Source: Halococcoides cellulosivorans
GTDB lineage: Archaea; Halobacteriota; Halobacteria; Halobacteriales; Haloarculaceae
Direction of reading: 5' to 3'
NCBI RefSeq assembly: GCF_003058365.1
Contig: NZ_CP028858.1
Coordinates: 2,592,836 to 2,656,835 of the forward strand
Length of the DNA: 64,000 nucleotides
Under the pieces are notes generated by a model that was given only the letters and a program-made list of their open reading frames with translations, was not told the origin of the DNA and did not search any database. Below are positions 37,579-44,357 of the stretch, one piece after another. Positions within the stretch are counted from its first letter, which is position 1; each line of letters starts with the position of its first letter. The position numbers and the translations under genes are program-made.

Positions 37579-39108
37579 TTAGACCGGTTCGAACGCCTCG
37601 ATCTCGTCGATTACCTGGAGAGGGTCCTCGGCGTGCTCGATGAACTCGAGGACGTTCTCGGACCACCCCGAGACGTTGTAGACCCCCTCGTAGCCCTCTG
37701 GAGTGACGAGGTCGCCGTACGACGCCAGGTCGATCATGTAGAGGGAGACATCGGGGGCGATGGTATCGCGATAGGCCTCGAAGGCCTCCCGGACCGTCCG
37801 GGCGTCGTCGGGAACTCTCCAGCGCGAATCCCAGATCTGCATGTCAGTGAACAGCACGACGCGATCGACGGCGATCGCCTCTTCGCGGAGGTACTCCAGG
37901 ACCTTCCAGCCATTAGTCGAGTTACCGACTTCGCGGTCGATGCCGAGGAGTGCGTCCTGTCGCTGGAGCACCGGCGTGTCGACGTGAGTCGATACGTCCT
38001 GAAAGTCGTCGCCAAAGCCACCGACGCGAGCGCCCTGGTCGGCCAATACCGCGCCGAACAACGCGCCGATCTCTTTGTACCGGATCGCACTCTGCTCGGA
38101 GAGGACCGTATCCATCGACCCCGAGAGGTCGACACCGACGAACGTGTCACCCAGGCCCTCGGGAACGCTCTCGACGGAGACGTCGACGGCCCACTCGAGC
38201 CAGCGCTCGACTGCGGGTGCGTCGATCCCGGCGTCCTGCAACGCTTTGTACGCCTGGTAGTACCGGAACGGGTAGAGCGGCGCGTGGCGCACCGCCTCGA
38301 GATCGAGGTACTCGACGATGGTCGCCTCCTCGACGCCAGCCTCGAGCATGTTCCGGAGGTTCCGGATCGATGCGAAGATCGGCAGCGAGTATGCGTCGTC
38401 TTCGATCAGCGTCTCCCACGCGTCTCGCGTGTTCCCGCGCTCGGAGATCACCGTCTCCCAGGTCTTGGGCGTGGGCAGTGGCTCGACGTCGGGATAGTCG
38501 TCCAGATCCCCGCGCATGAATCGCTCGAAGAGGACCTCCTGGTCGTCGTCGACGGGCGTCGGGTGGACGCGGTTGAACACGTCCCGGAGCGTCACTTCGC
38601 GTCGCGAGAGCTCGTACTTCTCGAGCGTGTACGCGTCGGCCATGTCGACGAGCGCGTCTTCGATCCCACGTCGGAGCGGCCAGGGTGCCGTCCCGCCGAA
38701 CAGATCGTCGTGGATCGCCAGCGCCGTCGCCGTCTCGTCCATCCGCTGGATGATCTGGGGCGCCCACTCGCGGATCAGCGACTCGTCGGTGTCGTCTTTA
38801 AACCGGTCGTCGTTGGCCGCGAGGACGAGCAGGACCTGGGGAACGTCCCGCAGATACAGCTCCTGCCGAGCATACGCGGCGAGCTTCAGGACGAACTCTG
38901 GATCCTCGTCCGCCGCCGCGTCGAAGCGCTGGACGATGGCCGCGAGGTGCTCCTCGTCGTCCTCGTAGTAGGAGTCCTCGAGCAGCTGGTTGATCGTGCG
39001 CTTGTACAGGGCGAGTCGTGGGTCGGCGGGGTCGAACGCTTCCCCACCTTCGTTGTTGGTGGTCCGCGTCGCCTCCGCGACCGTCTGTGTGGTGTCGTTG
39101 AACTGCAT
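37579..39108 (-). CDS. rsr: Ro60/TROVE protein with VWA domain
   Basis: 509 residues from ATG 39108 (MQFNDTTQTV). The HEAT-like TROVE region (about 30-340: LALYKRTINQLLEDSYYED, FVLKLAAYARQELYLRDVPQVLLVLAA) ends in a VWA domain with an intact MIDAS FVGVDLSGSMD near 350 and a later DxxD (LFTDMQIWDS). Ro60 homologues bind Y RNAs and the 3' ends of misfolded RNA and, in bacteria, work with PNPase. Archaeal members are rare. Five Y-like RNAs lie immediately upstream on the same strand, which supports the assignment. Confidence 0.92.
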   Translation of the reverse strand: MQFNDTTQTVAEATRTTNNEGGEAFDPADPRLALYKRTINQLLEDSYYEDDEEHLAAIVQRFDAAADEDPEFVLKLAAYARQELYLRDVPQVLLVLAANDDRFKDDTDESLIREWAPQIIQRMDETATALAIHDDLFGGTAPWPLRRGIEDALVDMADAYTLEKYELSRREVTLRDVFNRVHPTPVDDDQEVLFERFMRGDLDDYPDVEPLPTPKTWETVISERGNTRDAWETLIEDDAYSLPIFASIRNLRNMLEAGVEEATIVEYLDLEAVRHAPLYPFRYYQAYKALQDAGIDAPAVERWLEWAVDVSVESVPEGLGDTFVGVDLSGSMDTVLSEQSAIRYKEIGALFGAVLADQGARVGGFGDDFQDVSTHVDTPVLQRQDALLGIDREVGNSTNGWKVLEYLREEAIAVDRVVLFTDMQIWDSRWRVPDDARTVREAFEAYRDTIAPDVSLYMIDLASYGDLVTPEGYEGVYNVSGWSENVLEFIEHAEDPLQVIDEIEAFEPV

Positions 39109-39171
39109 GCTATCACCGGAGCCGCAATGGGCGACCCCGAACAGTGCCACTCGCGGGGTGCGAGTGGTCCA

Positions 39172-39300
39172 CGTCCCCGGCACGATTCGAACGTGCCACA
39201 CTCGGCTTCGAAGGCCGGTGTCCTCGTGAGGGCCGAAAGCCCGAACGAGGGCTCGTCAGAGCTTGCTCTGACGGTGCTCTCCAGACTGAGCTACGGGGAC
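39172..39300 (-). tRNA. tRNA-Arg(TCG) with 56-nt insertion
   Basis: Acceptor GTCCCCG/CGGGGAC, D-arm GCTC/GAGC, anticodon loop CTTCGAA (TCG, Arg) and T-arm GCACG-TTCGAAT-CGTGC. A 56-nt segment (about 39220-39275) sits between the D-stem and the anticodon stem, flanked by an ACC direct repeat; it folds into two hairpins. Removing it restores a normal cloverleaf with one C-A pair in the anticodon stem. It lies between the Y-like RNAs and Ro60. Confidence 0.75.
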
Positions 39301-39303
39301 AAC

Positions 39304-39434
39304 GGTGGTCGGAAAATCGCAGGAGCGAGGAATAGCGTGTTCCCAGTTACACCAGAGCGGACGGTCCGCACCCCGGATTCGAACCGAGATCTCTCGCTGA
39401 ACAGGCGAAGGAACGCTCCAGCTCGACGACCACC
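39304..39434 (-). ncRNA. Y-like RNA 1 (Ro60-associated)
   Basis: Outer stem GGTGGTCG/CGACCACC, 5' loop TCGAG against 3' loop GCGATTTTC, second stem GGAGCG/CGCTCC, then GTTCC and a T-arm-like hairpin CTCGG-TTCGAAT-CCGGG. Same plan as the four copies that follow; closest to Ro60. Confidence 0.7.
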
Positions 39435-39449
39435 CGACTGATGAGTGTC

Positions 39450-39626
39450 GGCGACCGGAAAATCGCAGGAGCGGTAGGACGGTCGCCAAACCGCGCAGGA
39501 CATATCGTCCCCACTCGAGACCATTGTGATCGGTCATCGCGTGGCTGCCAGTCGTCTGGCAGAGCGCCGGGATTCGAACCCGGATATCGCGTAAGAGCGA
39601 AGGAACACTCCTGCTCGACGGTCGCC
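39450..39626 (-). ncRNA. Y-like RNA 2 (Ro60-associated)
   Basis: Outer stem GGCGACCG/CGGTCGCC with the TCGAG and CGATTTTC internal loop, inner stem CAGGAG/CTCCTG, GTTCCTTC, and a perfect T-arm CCGGG-TTCGAAT-CCCGG. It is the longest copy (177 nt), with an extra internal domain containing a TGCCAGACGACTGGCA hairpin. Confidence 0.7.
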
Positions 39627-39641
39627 GCCAACGAATCGGTA

Positions 39642-39722
39642 GTGGTCGGAAAACCAACGGAGCGGTGCGGGAGTTGAACCCGGTGGTGGCCTGAGGAAGG
39701 AACGCTCCGTTTTGACGACCAC
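39642..39722 (-). ncRNA. Y-like RNA 3 (Ro60-associated)
   Basis: Compact 81-nt copy: outer stem GTGGTCG/CGACCAC, loop TCAAA against TTGGTTTTC, inner stem ACGGAGCG/CGCTCCGT, GTTCCTTC, and T-arm CCGGG-TTCAACT-CCCGC. Confidence 0.68.
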
Positions 39723-39837
39723 GATGAACCTCATTGAAATCGACTTCTGAGAGGCCGCTTTCGATGATCGCGGGGACTCGATTGCTTCTGTGAGGGAATA
39801 CTTCAATGCATTCTGACGGCGATCTGGACGAGAAGCG

Positions 39838-39976
39838 ACGACCGGAACACTGCCGGAGCGGTGCCCATTGTCGGGGAGAGCCCCTTTGTCTGGACGGCAC
39901 AGTAGACCTGCTCGTCTACCGCCGGGATTTGAACCCGGATGAACCATTCGAAGGATCGCTCCGACTCGACGGTCGC
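39838..39976 (-). ncRNA. Y-like RNA 4 (Ro60-associated)
   Basis: Outer stem GCGACCG/CGGTCGT, 5' loop TCGAG, inner stem TCGGAGCG/CGCTCCGG, GATCCTTCG, T-arm CCGGG-TTCAAAT-CCCGG, and an added hairpin region GTAGACGAGCAGGTCTAC. The 3' loop (CAGTGTTC) is less conserved than in the other copies. Confidence 0.62.
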
Positions 39977-39991
39977 CATTAACGGGTGATA

Positions 39992-40075
39992 GGTGGCCGG
40001 AAAACCGACGGAGCGGGTGCGGGAGTCGAACCCGCTGGGTGCCAGATGAAGGAACGCTCCGTCTCGACGGCCACC
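39992..40075 (-). ncRNA. Y-like RNA 5 (Ro60-associated)
   Basis: 84 nt: outer stem GGTGGCCG/CGGCCACC, loop TCGAG against TCGGTTTTC, inner stem ACGGAGCG/CGCTCCGT, GTTCCTTC, and T-arm GCGGG-TTCGACT-CCCGC. It is the cleanest short copy and a good model for the family; the first in the transcription direction. Confidence 0.72.
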
Positions 40076-40128
40076 CCAAGGGCCAGGAACACACCCGGTC
40101 CACGCTGGAAACACCGACAGCAGCCGCG

Positions 40129-41223
40129 TCAGGAGTCGAGAGAATCGAGTTCGTCGTCGATAACCTCGACAGTCTCCCGGAGTTCGAGATACGAGTTTTC
40201 GAAGCTGTCCCCGTCTTCGATCGCCGAGGTCGCGGTGGCGATCGGATCGACGCGGATCTCGGCGTTCGCCGACGGGAATGCGAGTTTCAATCCGTCTCCG
40301 TCGAGATAATTCCACTCGGCCGCAGTATTTCGTCTGATGACTTCGCCGAAGTAGCCGGCAGCCTCACTCGCCGTGGCAGTGAGCACGATAGAAGCTTCAT
40401 CGTCGGTCTCCCCGAGTTCGGCGTCGGCGAACTCCGGCGTCCGATACCGCTCCTCGAACAGGGTATCGACTGTCGCGAGTGACTCCACCGAGAAATCCAG
40501 GTCGTACTCGTCGTGCCGGTCGACGAAATCGTCGGCAAAGCCGTGCATGTCCTCGGGAGCCAGATCCTCGTCCGCTCCGTCTGCGTCGATCTCCGACGGA
40601 TCGATACCGCTGTCCTGCCGACGCTCCTCGAGGCGCTCGCCATCGGGTTCGAGCAGTTCTCCGTCGAGATCGTAGTTCTCGACGAAGGTGTCGTGCATAC
40701 GGACGAACGGTGGCTCGGTGTCGAGGGCGCTGTGGGCCGTCCCGAACAGATTCACGATCGTCTGTCCCTCGAAGCCGATCGCCCAGCCATAGTCGCGGTC
40801 GAGTACCCACTGCGCGTCGTAGTGACGAATCAGAACCTCACCGAAATAACACGCCGGCTGGGCCGCCATCGGTGCGAACCCACCGGTCCGCCCGTCTTCG
40901 AGGTCGATCGCCAGCCAGTTCGCTCGATCTTGCTGGGTCGCGAACATCTCGTCGACCCCACGAATCGATTCGATCGAGTAGTCAGTCGGTCCGAACTCCT
41001 CCCAGGTGCCGGCGTAGTCCTCGGCCATCTCACGAAGGTCGGTGACCGAATCACCGACGAGACAGCCCGGCGGGACGTGATTCTCGTCGCCGAACGCCGA
41101 GCGATCATCGATCACGCGCGTCTCCTCGGCCGCCTGTGTTGACTGGTCCGGGCCTTCGGTCGCGTTCGACTGGTCGTCGTCGTTGCCACCGAACAATCCG
41201 ATAATCGAGTCGAAAAGTCCCAT
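40129..41223 (-). CDS. Two-repeat protein of unknown function in the Ro60 island
   Basis: 364 residues. After an N-terminal MGLFDSIIGLFGGNDDD and a polar linker there are two copies of one domain: residues about 55-190 (LREMAEDYAGTWEEF, ACYFGEVLIRHYDAQW) and about 225-355 (FADDFVDRHDEYDLD, AGYFGEVIRRNTAAEW). Each copy contains YFGEV followed by a Trp-containing strand. No catalytic signature seen. It is on the same strand as RlaP and Ro60, 135 bp after RlaP, so it may be part of the RNA-repair unit. Confidence 0.7.
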   Translation of the reverse strand: MGLFDSIIGLFGGNDDDQSNATEGPDQSTQAAEETRVIDDRSAFGDENHVPPGCLVGDSVTDLREMAEDYAGTWEEFGPTDYSIESIRGVDEMFATQQDRANWLAIDLEDGRTGGFAPMAAQPACYFGEVLIRHYDAQWVLDRDYGWAIGFEGQTIVNLFGTAHSALDTEPPFVRMHDTFVENYDLDGELLEPDGERLEERRQDSGIDPSEIDADGADEDLAPEDMHGFADDFVDRHDEYDLDFSVESLATVDTLFEERYRTPEFADAELGETDDEASIVLTATASEAAGYFGEVIRRNTAAEWNYLDGDGLKLAFPSANAEIRVDPIATATSAIEDGDSFENSYLELRETVEVIDDELDSLDS

Positions 41224-41358
41224 GGGTGTCGATATCGACCATTACGATCATAGTCGTTTCGAGAATGGGATCGAGAACGGCGCACTCAATCGATCGACCC
41301 ATGAATCAACACCCCACGATCGTTCAATGATCAGATTCTCTCACCGAGAGCGACCGAC

Positions 41359-42180
41359 CTATGCCCGAACTTTCCGCATCCAGTCGTCGATGGCGTCTCG
41401 ATACCCGCTCTTGTCGGGGTCGGGCAGGTCATCGAGCGCGTTGAACTGTGTGGCGATCGCCTCACGAGCGCGCCCCTCCAGATCGTCCGGAACGGTCGGG
41501 TCCGCGGACGCTCGCTTGTGTTCGACCAGCCGATCGACCAGATCGGGATCGCCACCGTCGACGGTCGTCGCCAGCCGATGGATGTCGGCCTCGATGTCCT
41601 CGTGATCGAGGACGTACTGGGCCGCGAGGAGGCCACGATAGACGTAGAGGAACTTCTTCGGCCGCGGGTCGTAGCCCTCGCTCTTCTCGGGGTCGAGGTG
41701 TTTGTAGTAGTTCGATTTCGCCATGCCCAGGTAGGCGTGAGGGACGTTCATCGGGAGGAACTCTCGGAGGAGTTCCTGGAGCGCGTCCATCTCGAGGGGC
41801 ATGCCATTCATCACCGTCGGGGCCTCGAAGACCAGCTCGAGAACGTTGTAGTTCGCCTTCGCGAGCAACGTGCCGAACTGCTTGAGTTCGTAGCTCCGCA
41901 GGTCGACCTCGCTATACTCCTCGAACCCCTAGGTCGTCCCGTCCATGTTGACGGTGACCTCGCTCGCAGGGGTGTCGAGGTAGGCGTACTCCTCGGGCGG
42001 GACGACGTGGAGGCCCCTGACGTCGATATCGCTGTCTTCGCTGTCGAACCCGTAGATATGACTTCCCGTGACCGCGTAGAAGCGAGGGCAGTGTTCGGTC
42101 CCCTTCTGCGCGACGGCGTCTTCGATGAACTCGCGTAGTTTCTCGTCACTATACGCCAGATTCAGGTCGGATATCGTCAT
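41359..42180 (-). CDS. RlaP-like nucleotidyltransferase (RNA repair), interrupted by in-frame TAG
   Basis: From ATG 42180 (MTISDLNLAYSDEKLREFI, with a GAGG Shine-Dalgarno) the frame has a polymerase-beta nucleotidyltransferase core: FYAVTGSHIYGFDSEDSDIDVRG (GS...DxDxRG). It continues after TAG at 41929-41931 in the same frame (GFEEYSEVDLRSYELKQFGTLLAKANYNVLEL) to a natural end at 41359. Without the TAG it is 273 residues, the usual RlaP/COG3541 length. RlaP proteins are predicted RNA end-healing enzymes found with RNA ligases and Ro60. Either a recent nonsense mutation or read-through; the flanking frame shows no other damage. Confidence 0.78.
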
Positions 42181-42286
42181 CTGTGATTCCTCGAATTGTG
42201 TCGTCATTGCACCGTTCGGATCGGCCATCCAGCGCCAGGGGATGGAGTGTCCGTTCGATATTCACCGACGGTGAGGCGATTCATAA

Positions 42287-42362
42287 TGCTCCCGAAGGGA
42301 ATCGAACCCTCGACCTCTGCCTTGAAAGGGCAGCGTCCCTCGCCAACGGAGACTCCAGGAGC
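42287..42362 (-). tRNA. tRNA-Glu(TTC)
   Basis: Acceptor GCTCCTG/CGGGAGC, discriminator A, anticodon stem CTGCC/GGCAG with loop CTTTCAA (TTC), and T-arm GAGGG-TTCGATT-CCCTT. The D-arm GTCTC/GAGGGAC is atypical for haloarchaeal Glu and is shared with tRNA-Gln at 44939. Confidence 0.82.
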
Positions 42363-42366
42363 ACAG

Positions 42367-42440
42367 AGTCGCGGGTCGGATTCGAACCGACGATACTCCA
42401 CTCTGCAGGCGGACGCGTTCGACCACTCTGCCACCGCGAC
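42367..42440 (-). tRNA. tRNA-Cys(GCA)
   Basis: Acceptor GTCGCGG/CCGCGAC, discriminator T (typical of Cys), anticodon loop CTGCAGA (GCA), and T-arm GTCGG-TTCGAAT-CCGAC. A complete cloverleaf without insertion. Confidence 0.85.
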
Positions 42441-42445
42441 CTGAT

Positions 42446-42519
42446 GGACACCCCCGGGATTCGAACCCGGAGCTTCTCCCGTGCCACGGGAGCACTCTGC
42501 CAGATTGAGCTAGGGGCCC
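42446..42519 (-). tRNA. tRNA-Ala(GGC), mismatched acceptor
   Basis: D-arm, anticodon stem CTCCC/GGGAG with loop GTGGCAC (GGC) and T-arm CCGGG-TTCGAAT-CCCGG are normal, but the acceptor strands GGGCCCC and GGGTGTC do not pair at positions 3 and 4. The Ala(TGC) gene at 43231 has the same defect. Confidence 0.7.
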
Positions 42520-42527
42520 CGCGAAAA

Positions 42528-42601
42528 CGCCGGGACGAGGACTCGAACCTCGCACAGCTCGGGTAACAGCCGAGCTCCCGCACCAGGCGGGACTTCCCGG
42601 C
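42528..42601 (-). tRNA. tRNA-Asn(GTT)
   Basis: Acceptor GCCGGGA/TCCCGGC, discriminator G, extended D-stem TCCCGC/GCGGGA, anticodon loop CTGTTAC (GTT), and T-arm CGAGG-TTCGAGT-CCTCG. Confidence 0.83.
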
Positions 42602-42604
42602 AGA

Positions 42605-42679
42605 AGGGCCGGGCGGGGCTCGAACCCGCGTCGAACAGTCGATTAAAAGTCGACCACTTAGCCGCTAAGTTACCGGCCC
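42605..42679 (-). tRNA. tRNA-Lys(TTT)
   Basis: Acceptor GGGCCGG/CCGGCCC, D-arm ACTTA/TAAGT, anticodon stem GTCGA/TCGAC with loop CTTTTAA (TTT), T-arm GCGGG-TTCGAGC-CCCGC, and discriminator T. Confidence 0.84.
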
Positions 42680-42683
42680 GGAG

Positions 42684-42756
42684 TGCTCCAGCCCGGATTT
42701 GAACCGGGGGCCCGGCCTCGAGAGGGCCGTGAGTTTGGCCACTACTCCACTGGAGC
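42684..42756 (-). tRNA. tRNA-Glu(CTC)
   Basis: Acceptor GCTCCAG/CTGGAGC, discriminator A, anticodon stem CGGCC/GGCCG with loop CTCTCGA (CTC), and T-arm CCCGG-TTCAAAT-CCGGG. A perfect cloverleaf. Confidence 0.87.
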
Positions 42757-42814
42757 AAAGATGAATGCCCAATGAGGGCACCACATGCCAGCCGACGCAC
42801 GCGCGTGCGTCGAG

Positions 42815-42940
42815 TCTCCCCGACACGACTGAGCGAAGCCGACAGCTTCGCGAGGGTCGGAAGACGCGAGCGTCTTCCGGAATTCGAACGTGCGTCTCCT
42901 CCTCTACAGGGAGACGTCGTCGCCGCTTGACCACGGGGAG
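42815..42940 (-). tRNA. tRNA-Tyr(GTA) with 54-nt T-arm insertion
   Basis: Acceptor CTCCCCG/CGGGGAG with discriminator A, anticodon loop CTGTAGA (GTA), and T-stem GCACG/CGTGT. A 54-nt segment (42828-42881) sits exactly between the T-loop TTCGAAT and the 3' T-stem strand. It holds two hairpins: GGAAGACG/CGTCTTCC and GCGAAGC/GCTTCGC. Excision would give a normal tRNA. Confidence 0.78.
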
Positions 42941-42983
42941 ATGGGCCGATGCGTCAACTCCCCACCGGCGACCGGGGGAAACC

Positions 42984-43108
42984 GTGGGAGCGGGAGTGTT
43001 TGGCCGGCAGATTGCTCTGCCGGCTTACACCGAGGCATTTCACCCTCGGAACAGCGGGCTCTCGCCCGTCGGCCCGTGTGGATTGGTGGAACGAAGTATC
43101 GCTCCCAC
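42984..43108. ncRNA. Structured element closed by a 9-bp stem, three hairpins
   Basis: GTGGGAGCG (42984-42992) pairs with CGCTCCCAC (43100-43108). Inside are three hairpins: GCCGGCAG/CTGCCGGC, CCGAGG/CCTCGG and CGGGC/GCCCG. It is cloverleaf-sized but has no T-arm or anticodon arm. It could be a non-coding RNA of the array; the strand is unknown. Confidence 0.5.
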
Positions 43109-43148
43109 TCGACCCAGTTCGTCTGTGAAGAGTTTGATCGGCGGGGAT

Positions 43149-43226
43149 GCACCGACCGATGTCAGCCGTCTCCGGTCCTGACGCCAGATTGGCGGCTGGT
43201 TGTGACTCCAGCGCATCGGTCGGTGC
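43149..43226. ncRNA. Structured element closed by a 13-bp perfect stem
   Basis: GCACCGACCGATG (43149-43161) is exactly complementary to 43214-43226, enclosing 52 nt with smaller hairpins (GTCAG/CTGAC, GCC/GGC). Possibly a processed RNA or a decayed tRNA-like gene. Confidence 0.5.
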
Positions 43227-43230
43227 GAGT

Positions 43231-43304
43231 GGACGCCCCCGGGAGTCGAACCCGGAGCCTCTCGCTTGCAAAGCGAGCGCTCTGCCAGATTGAGCTAAGG
43301 GCCA
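43231..43304 (-). tRNA. tRNA-Ala(TGC), mismatched acceptor
   Basis: D-arm identical to Ala(GGC), anticodon stem CTCGC/GCGAG with loop TTTGCAA (TGC), and T-arm CCGGG-TTCGACT-CCCGG. The acceptor strands TGGCCCT and GGGCGTC pair poorly beyond the three inner pairs, although GTGG and CCAC lie on the outer ends and could pair with a bulge. Confidence 0.7.
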
Positions 43305-43307
43305 CAA

Positions 43308-43382
43308 TCGCGGGACCACGATTCGAACGTGGGTCTGCTGGATGTGAGCCAGCCGGGATCGGCCAGACTACCCAATCCCGCG
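43308..43382 (-). tRNA. tRNA-Val(CAC)
   Basis: Acceptor CGCGGGA/TCCCGCG, discriminator A, D-arm GGGT/ATCC, anticodon stem GCTGG/CCAGC with loop CTCACAT (CAC), and T-arm CCACG-TTCGAAT-CGTGG. Confidence 0.83.
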
Positions 43383-43386
43383 AGAG

Positions 43387-43469
43387 TGTCGCCGCCAGGA
43401 TTCGAACCTGGGTAGGACCTTCGCCAGCGGTCCTGAGCCGCTTCCCGTTGACCGCTTGGGTACGGCGAC
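43387..43469 (-). tRNA. tRNA-Leu(CAG)
   Basis: Class II tRNA: acceptor GTCGCCG/CGGCGAC, anticodon loop CTCAGGA (CAG), long variable arm, T-arm CCAGG-TTCGAAT-CCTGG, and discriminator A. Confidence 0.87.
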
Positions 43470-43500
43470 AAGCGCAAAATCATTCGCCAGCAGCGCGCTG

Positions 43501-43618
43501 GCATGCCACCGGAAGACTCGATCGCTCACGGCAGAGCCGTTCGCTCGTGTCGTGGTCCTCACATTCGTTCGAACCACGCAGCGCTCGTCTTCCGAGGCGT
43601 GCCTCGCTTTCGCTCGGC
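43501..43618. repeat. Palindrome-rich spacer between tRNA genes
   Basis: GCATGCC at both ends and GGAAGAC (near 43511) opposite GTCTTCC (near 43587) frame a T-arm-like GGTTCGAACGAATG stretch on the minus strand. It contains no tRNA. It is made of the same GGAAGAC/GTCTTCC palindrome that occurs inside the tRNA insertions. Confidence 0.55.
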
Positions 43619-43619
43619 A

Positions 43620-43701
43620 TGCCGCCACCAGGATTCGAACCTGGGAAGGACTCACCACACGGCCCTCAACCGTGTCCCTTTGGCCACTCGGGCATGGCGG
43701 C
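43620..43701 (-). tRNA. tRNA-Leu(GAG)
   Basis: Acceptor GCCGCCA/TGGCGGC, anticodon stem ACGG/CCGT with loop TTGAGGG (GAG), long variable arm, T-arm CCAGG-TTCGAAT-CCTGG, and discriminator A. Confidence 0.85.
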
Positions 43702-43704
43702 GCA

Positions 43705-43786
43705 TTCCGCGGGGAGGATTCGAACCTCCGAAGGTCTATCCGGCGGGTCTTAAGCCCGCTGCCGTCGACCACTTGGCTACCGCGGA
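43705..43786 (-). tRNA. tRNA-Leu(TAA)
   Basis: Acceptor TCCGCGG/CCGCGGA, anticodon stem GCGGG/CCCGC with loop CTTAAGA (TAA), long variable arm, and T-arm GGAGG-TTCGAAT-CCTCC. It abuts the next gene without a gap. Confidence 0.86.
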
Positions 43787-43917
43787 TGAGCACGGGCTGA
43801 ATCGAACCAGAGGAAGACTCGCTCCGCTCGTCTTCCAGGGCTCGAAAACCGCCGGACGGTTTTCGAACAGCCGTCTCCCGCCTGAAGGCGGGCGTCTTGC
43901 CATTGGACCACGTACCC
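43787..43917 (-). tRNA. tRNA with apparent TCA anticodon and T-loop insertion
   Basis: Acceptor GGGTACG/CGTGCTC, D-arm GTC/GAC in a Gly/Pro-like GGTCCAATGGCAAGAC, and T-stem GGCTG/CAGCC. The anticodon arm CCCGC-CTTCAG-GCGGG has a six-base loop reading TCA (UGA codon). The T-loop contains about 61 extra nt with two hairpins (CGAAAACCG/CGGTTTTCG and GGAAGAC/GTCTTCC) and a duplicated TTCGA. Suppressor function is possible but unproven. Confidence 0.6.
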
Positions 43918-43926
43918 AGCTGAGAA

Positions 43927-44012
43927 CGCCGAGGGAGTGATTCGAACACTCGTGGCCTCGCAGCCGTCGCCTCTCGAGGGCGATCCCTTGACCAGGCTCG
44001 GGGAACCTCGGC
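43927..44012 (-). tRNA. tRNA-Ser(CGA)
   Basis: Acceptor GCCGAGG/CCTCGGC, discriminator G, anticodon stem TCGCC/GGCGA with loop CTCGAGA (CGA), long variable arm, and T-arm GAGTG-TTCGAAT-CACTC. Confidence 0.86.
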
Positions 44013-44018
44013 AGATCA

Positions 44019-44104
44019 CGGCGGGAGGGCGATTTGAACGCCCGTGTCCTCGTGGACACCGTGGTTCCAGCACGGTCCCTTGGCCAGGCTAGGGAAATCC
44101 CGCC
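44019..44104 (-). tRNA. tRNA-Ser(GGA)
   Basis: Acceptor GGCGGGA/TCCCGCC, discriminator G, anticodon stem CCGTG/CACGG with loop CTGGAAC (GGA), variable arm GTCC/GGAC, and T-arm GGGCG-TTCAAAT-CGCCC. Confidence 0.87.
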
Positions 44105-44107
44105 GAA

Positions 44108-44239
44108 CGGTGAGACGGAGAGTCGAACGCCGCGAATCAGAGATTCGCAAGCCCGCGGCTCCGATCGGAGCCGCGGACTCCGAAGCCTAGCGGCTCTCGA
44201 TTTCAAATCGAGTGCAGTCACCTGTCTGCCTGTCTCACC
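44108..44239 (-). tRNA. tRNA-Ser(TGA) with 50-nt T-arm insertion
   Basis: Acceptor GGTGAGA/TCTCACC, discriminator G, D-stem GCAG/CTGC, anticodon stem CTCGA/TCGAG with loop TTTGAAA (TGA), and T-stem CGGAG/CTCCG. A 50-nt segment (44128-44177) separates the 5' T-stem strand from the T-loop. It folds into a 12-bp perfect hairpin around GGCTCCGATCGGAGCC and a GCGAATC/GATTCGC hairpin. Confidence 0.76.
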
Positions 44240-44357
44240 ACACCGGAAGACTCACTCCGCTCGCGGGTCGTTCCTCCCCGCTCGCAATCGAGGGCTTCCT
44301 CCGGTCGCCCTCGCATCGTTCGTCTTCCGAGCCCCGCTTCGCTTTCGCTCAGCGGGA

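Noticed and set aside
37579-39441. A long plus-strand frame opposite Ro60
   Set aside because: The minus strand encodes a clear TROVE/VWA protein; the plus-strand frame is its shadow.
43501-43618. A further tRNA with insertions
   Set aside because: A T-arm-like stretch is present, but there is no anticodon arm or acceptor pairing other than the outer GCATGCC palindrome.
43787-43917. Selenocysteine tRNA
   Set aside because: Haloarchaea are not known to make selenoproteins, and the gene lacks the long acceptor/T helix of tRNA-Sec.
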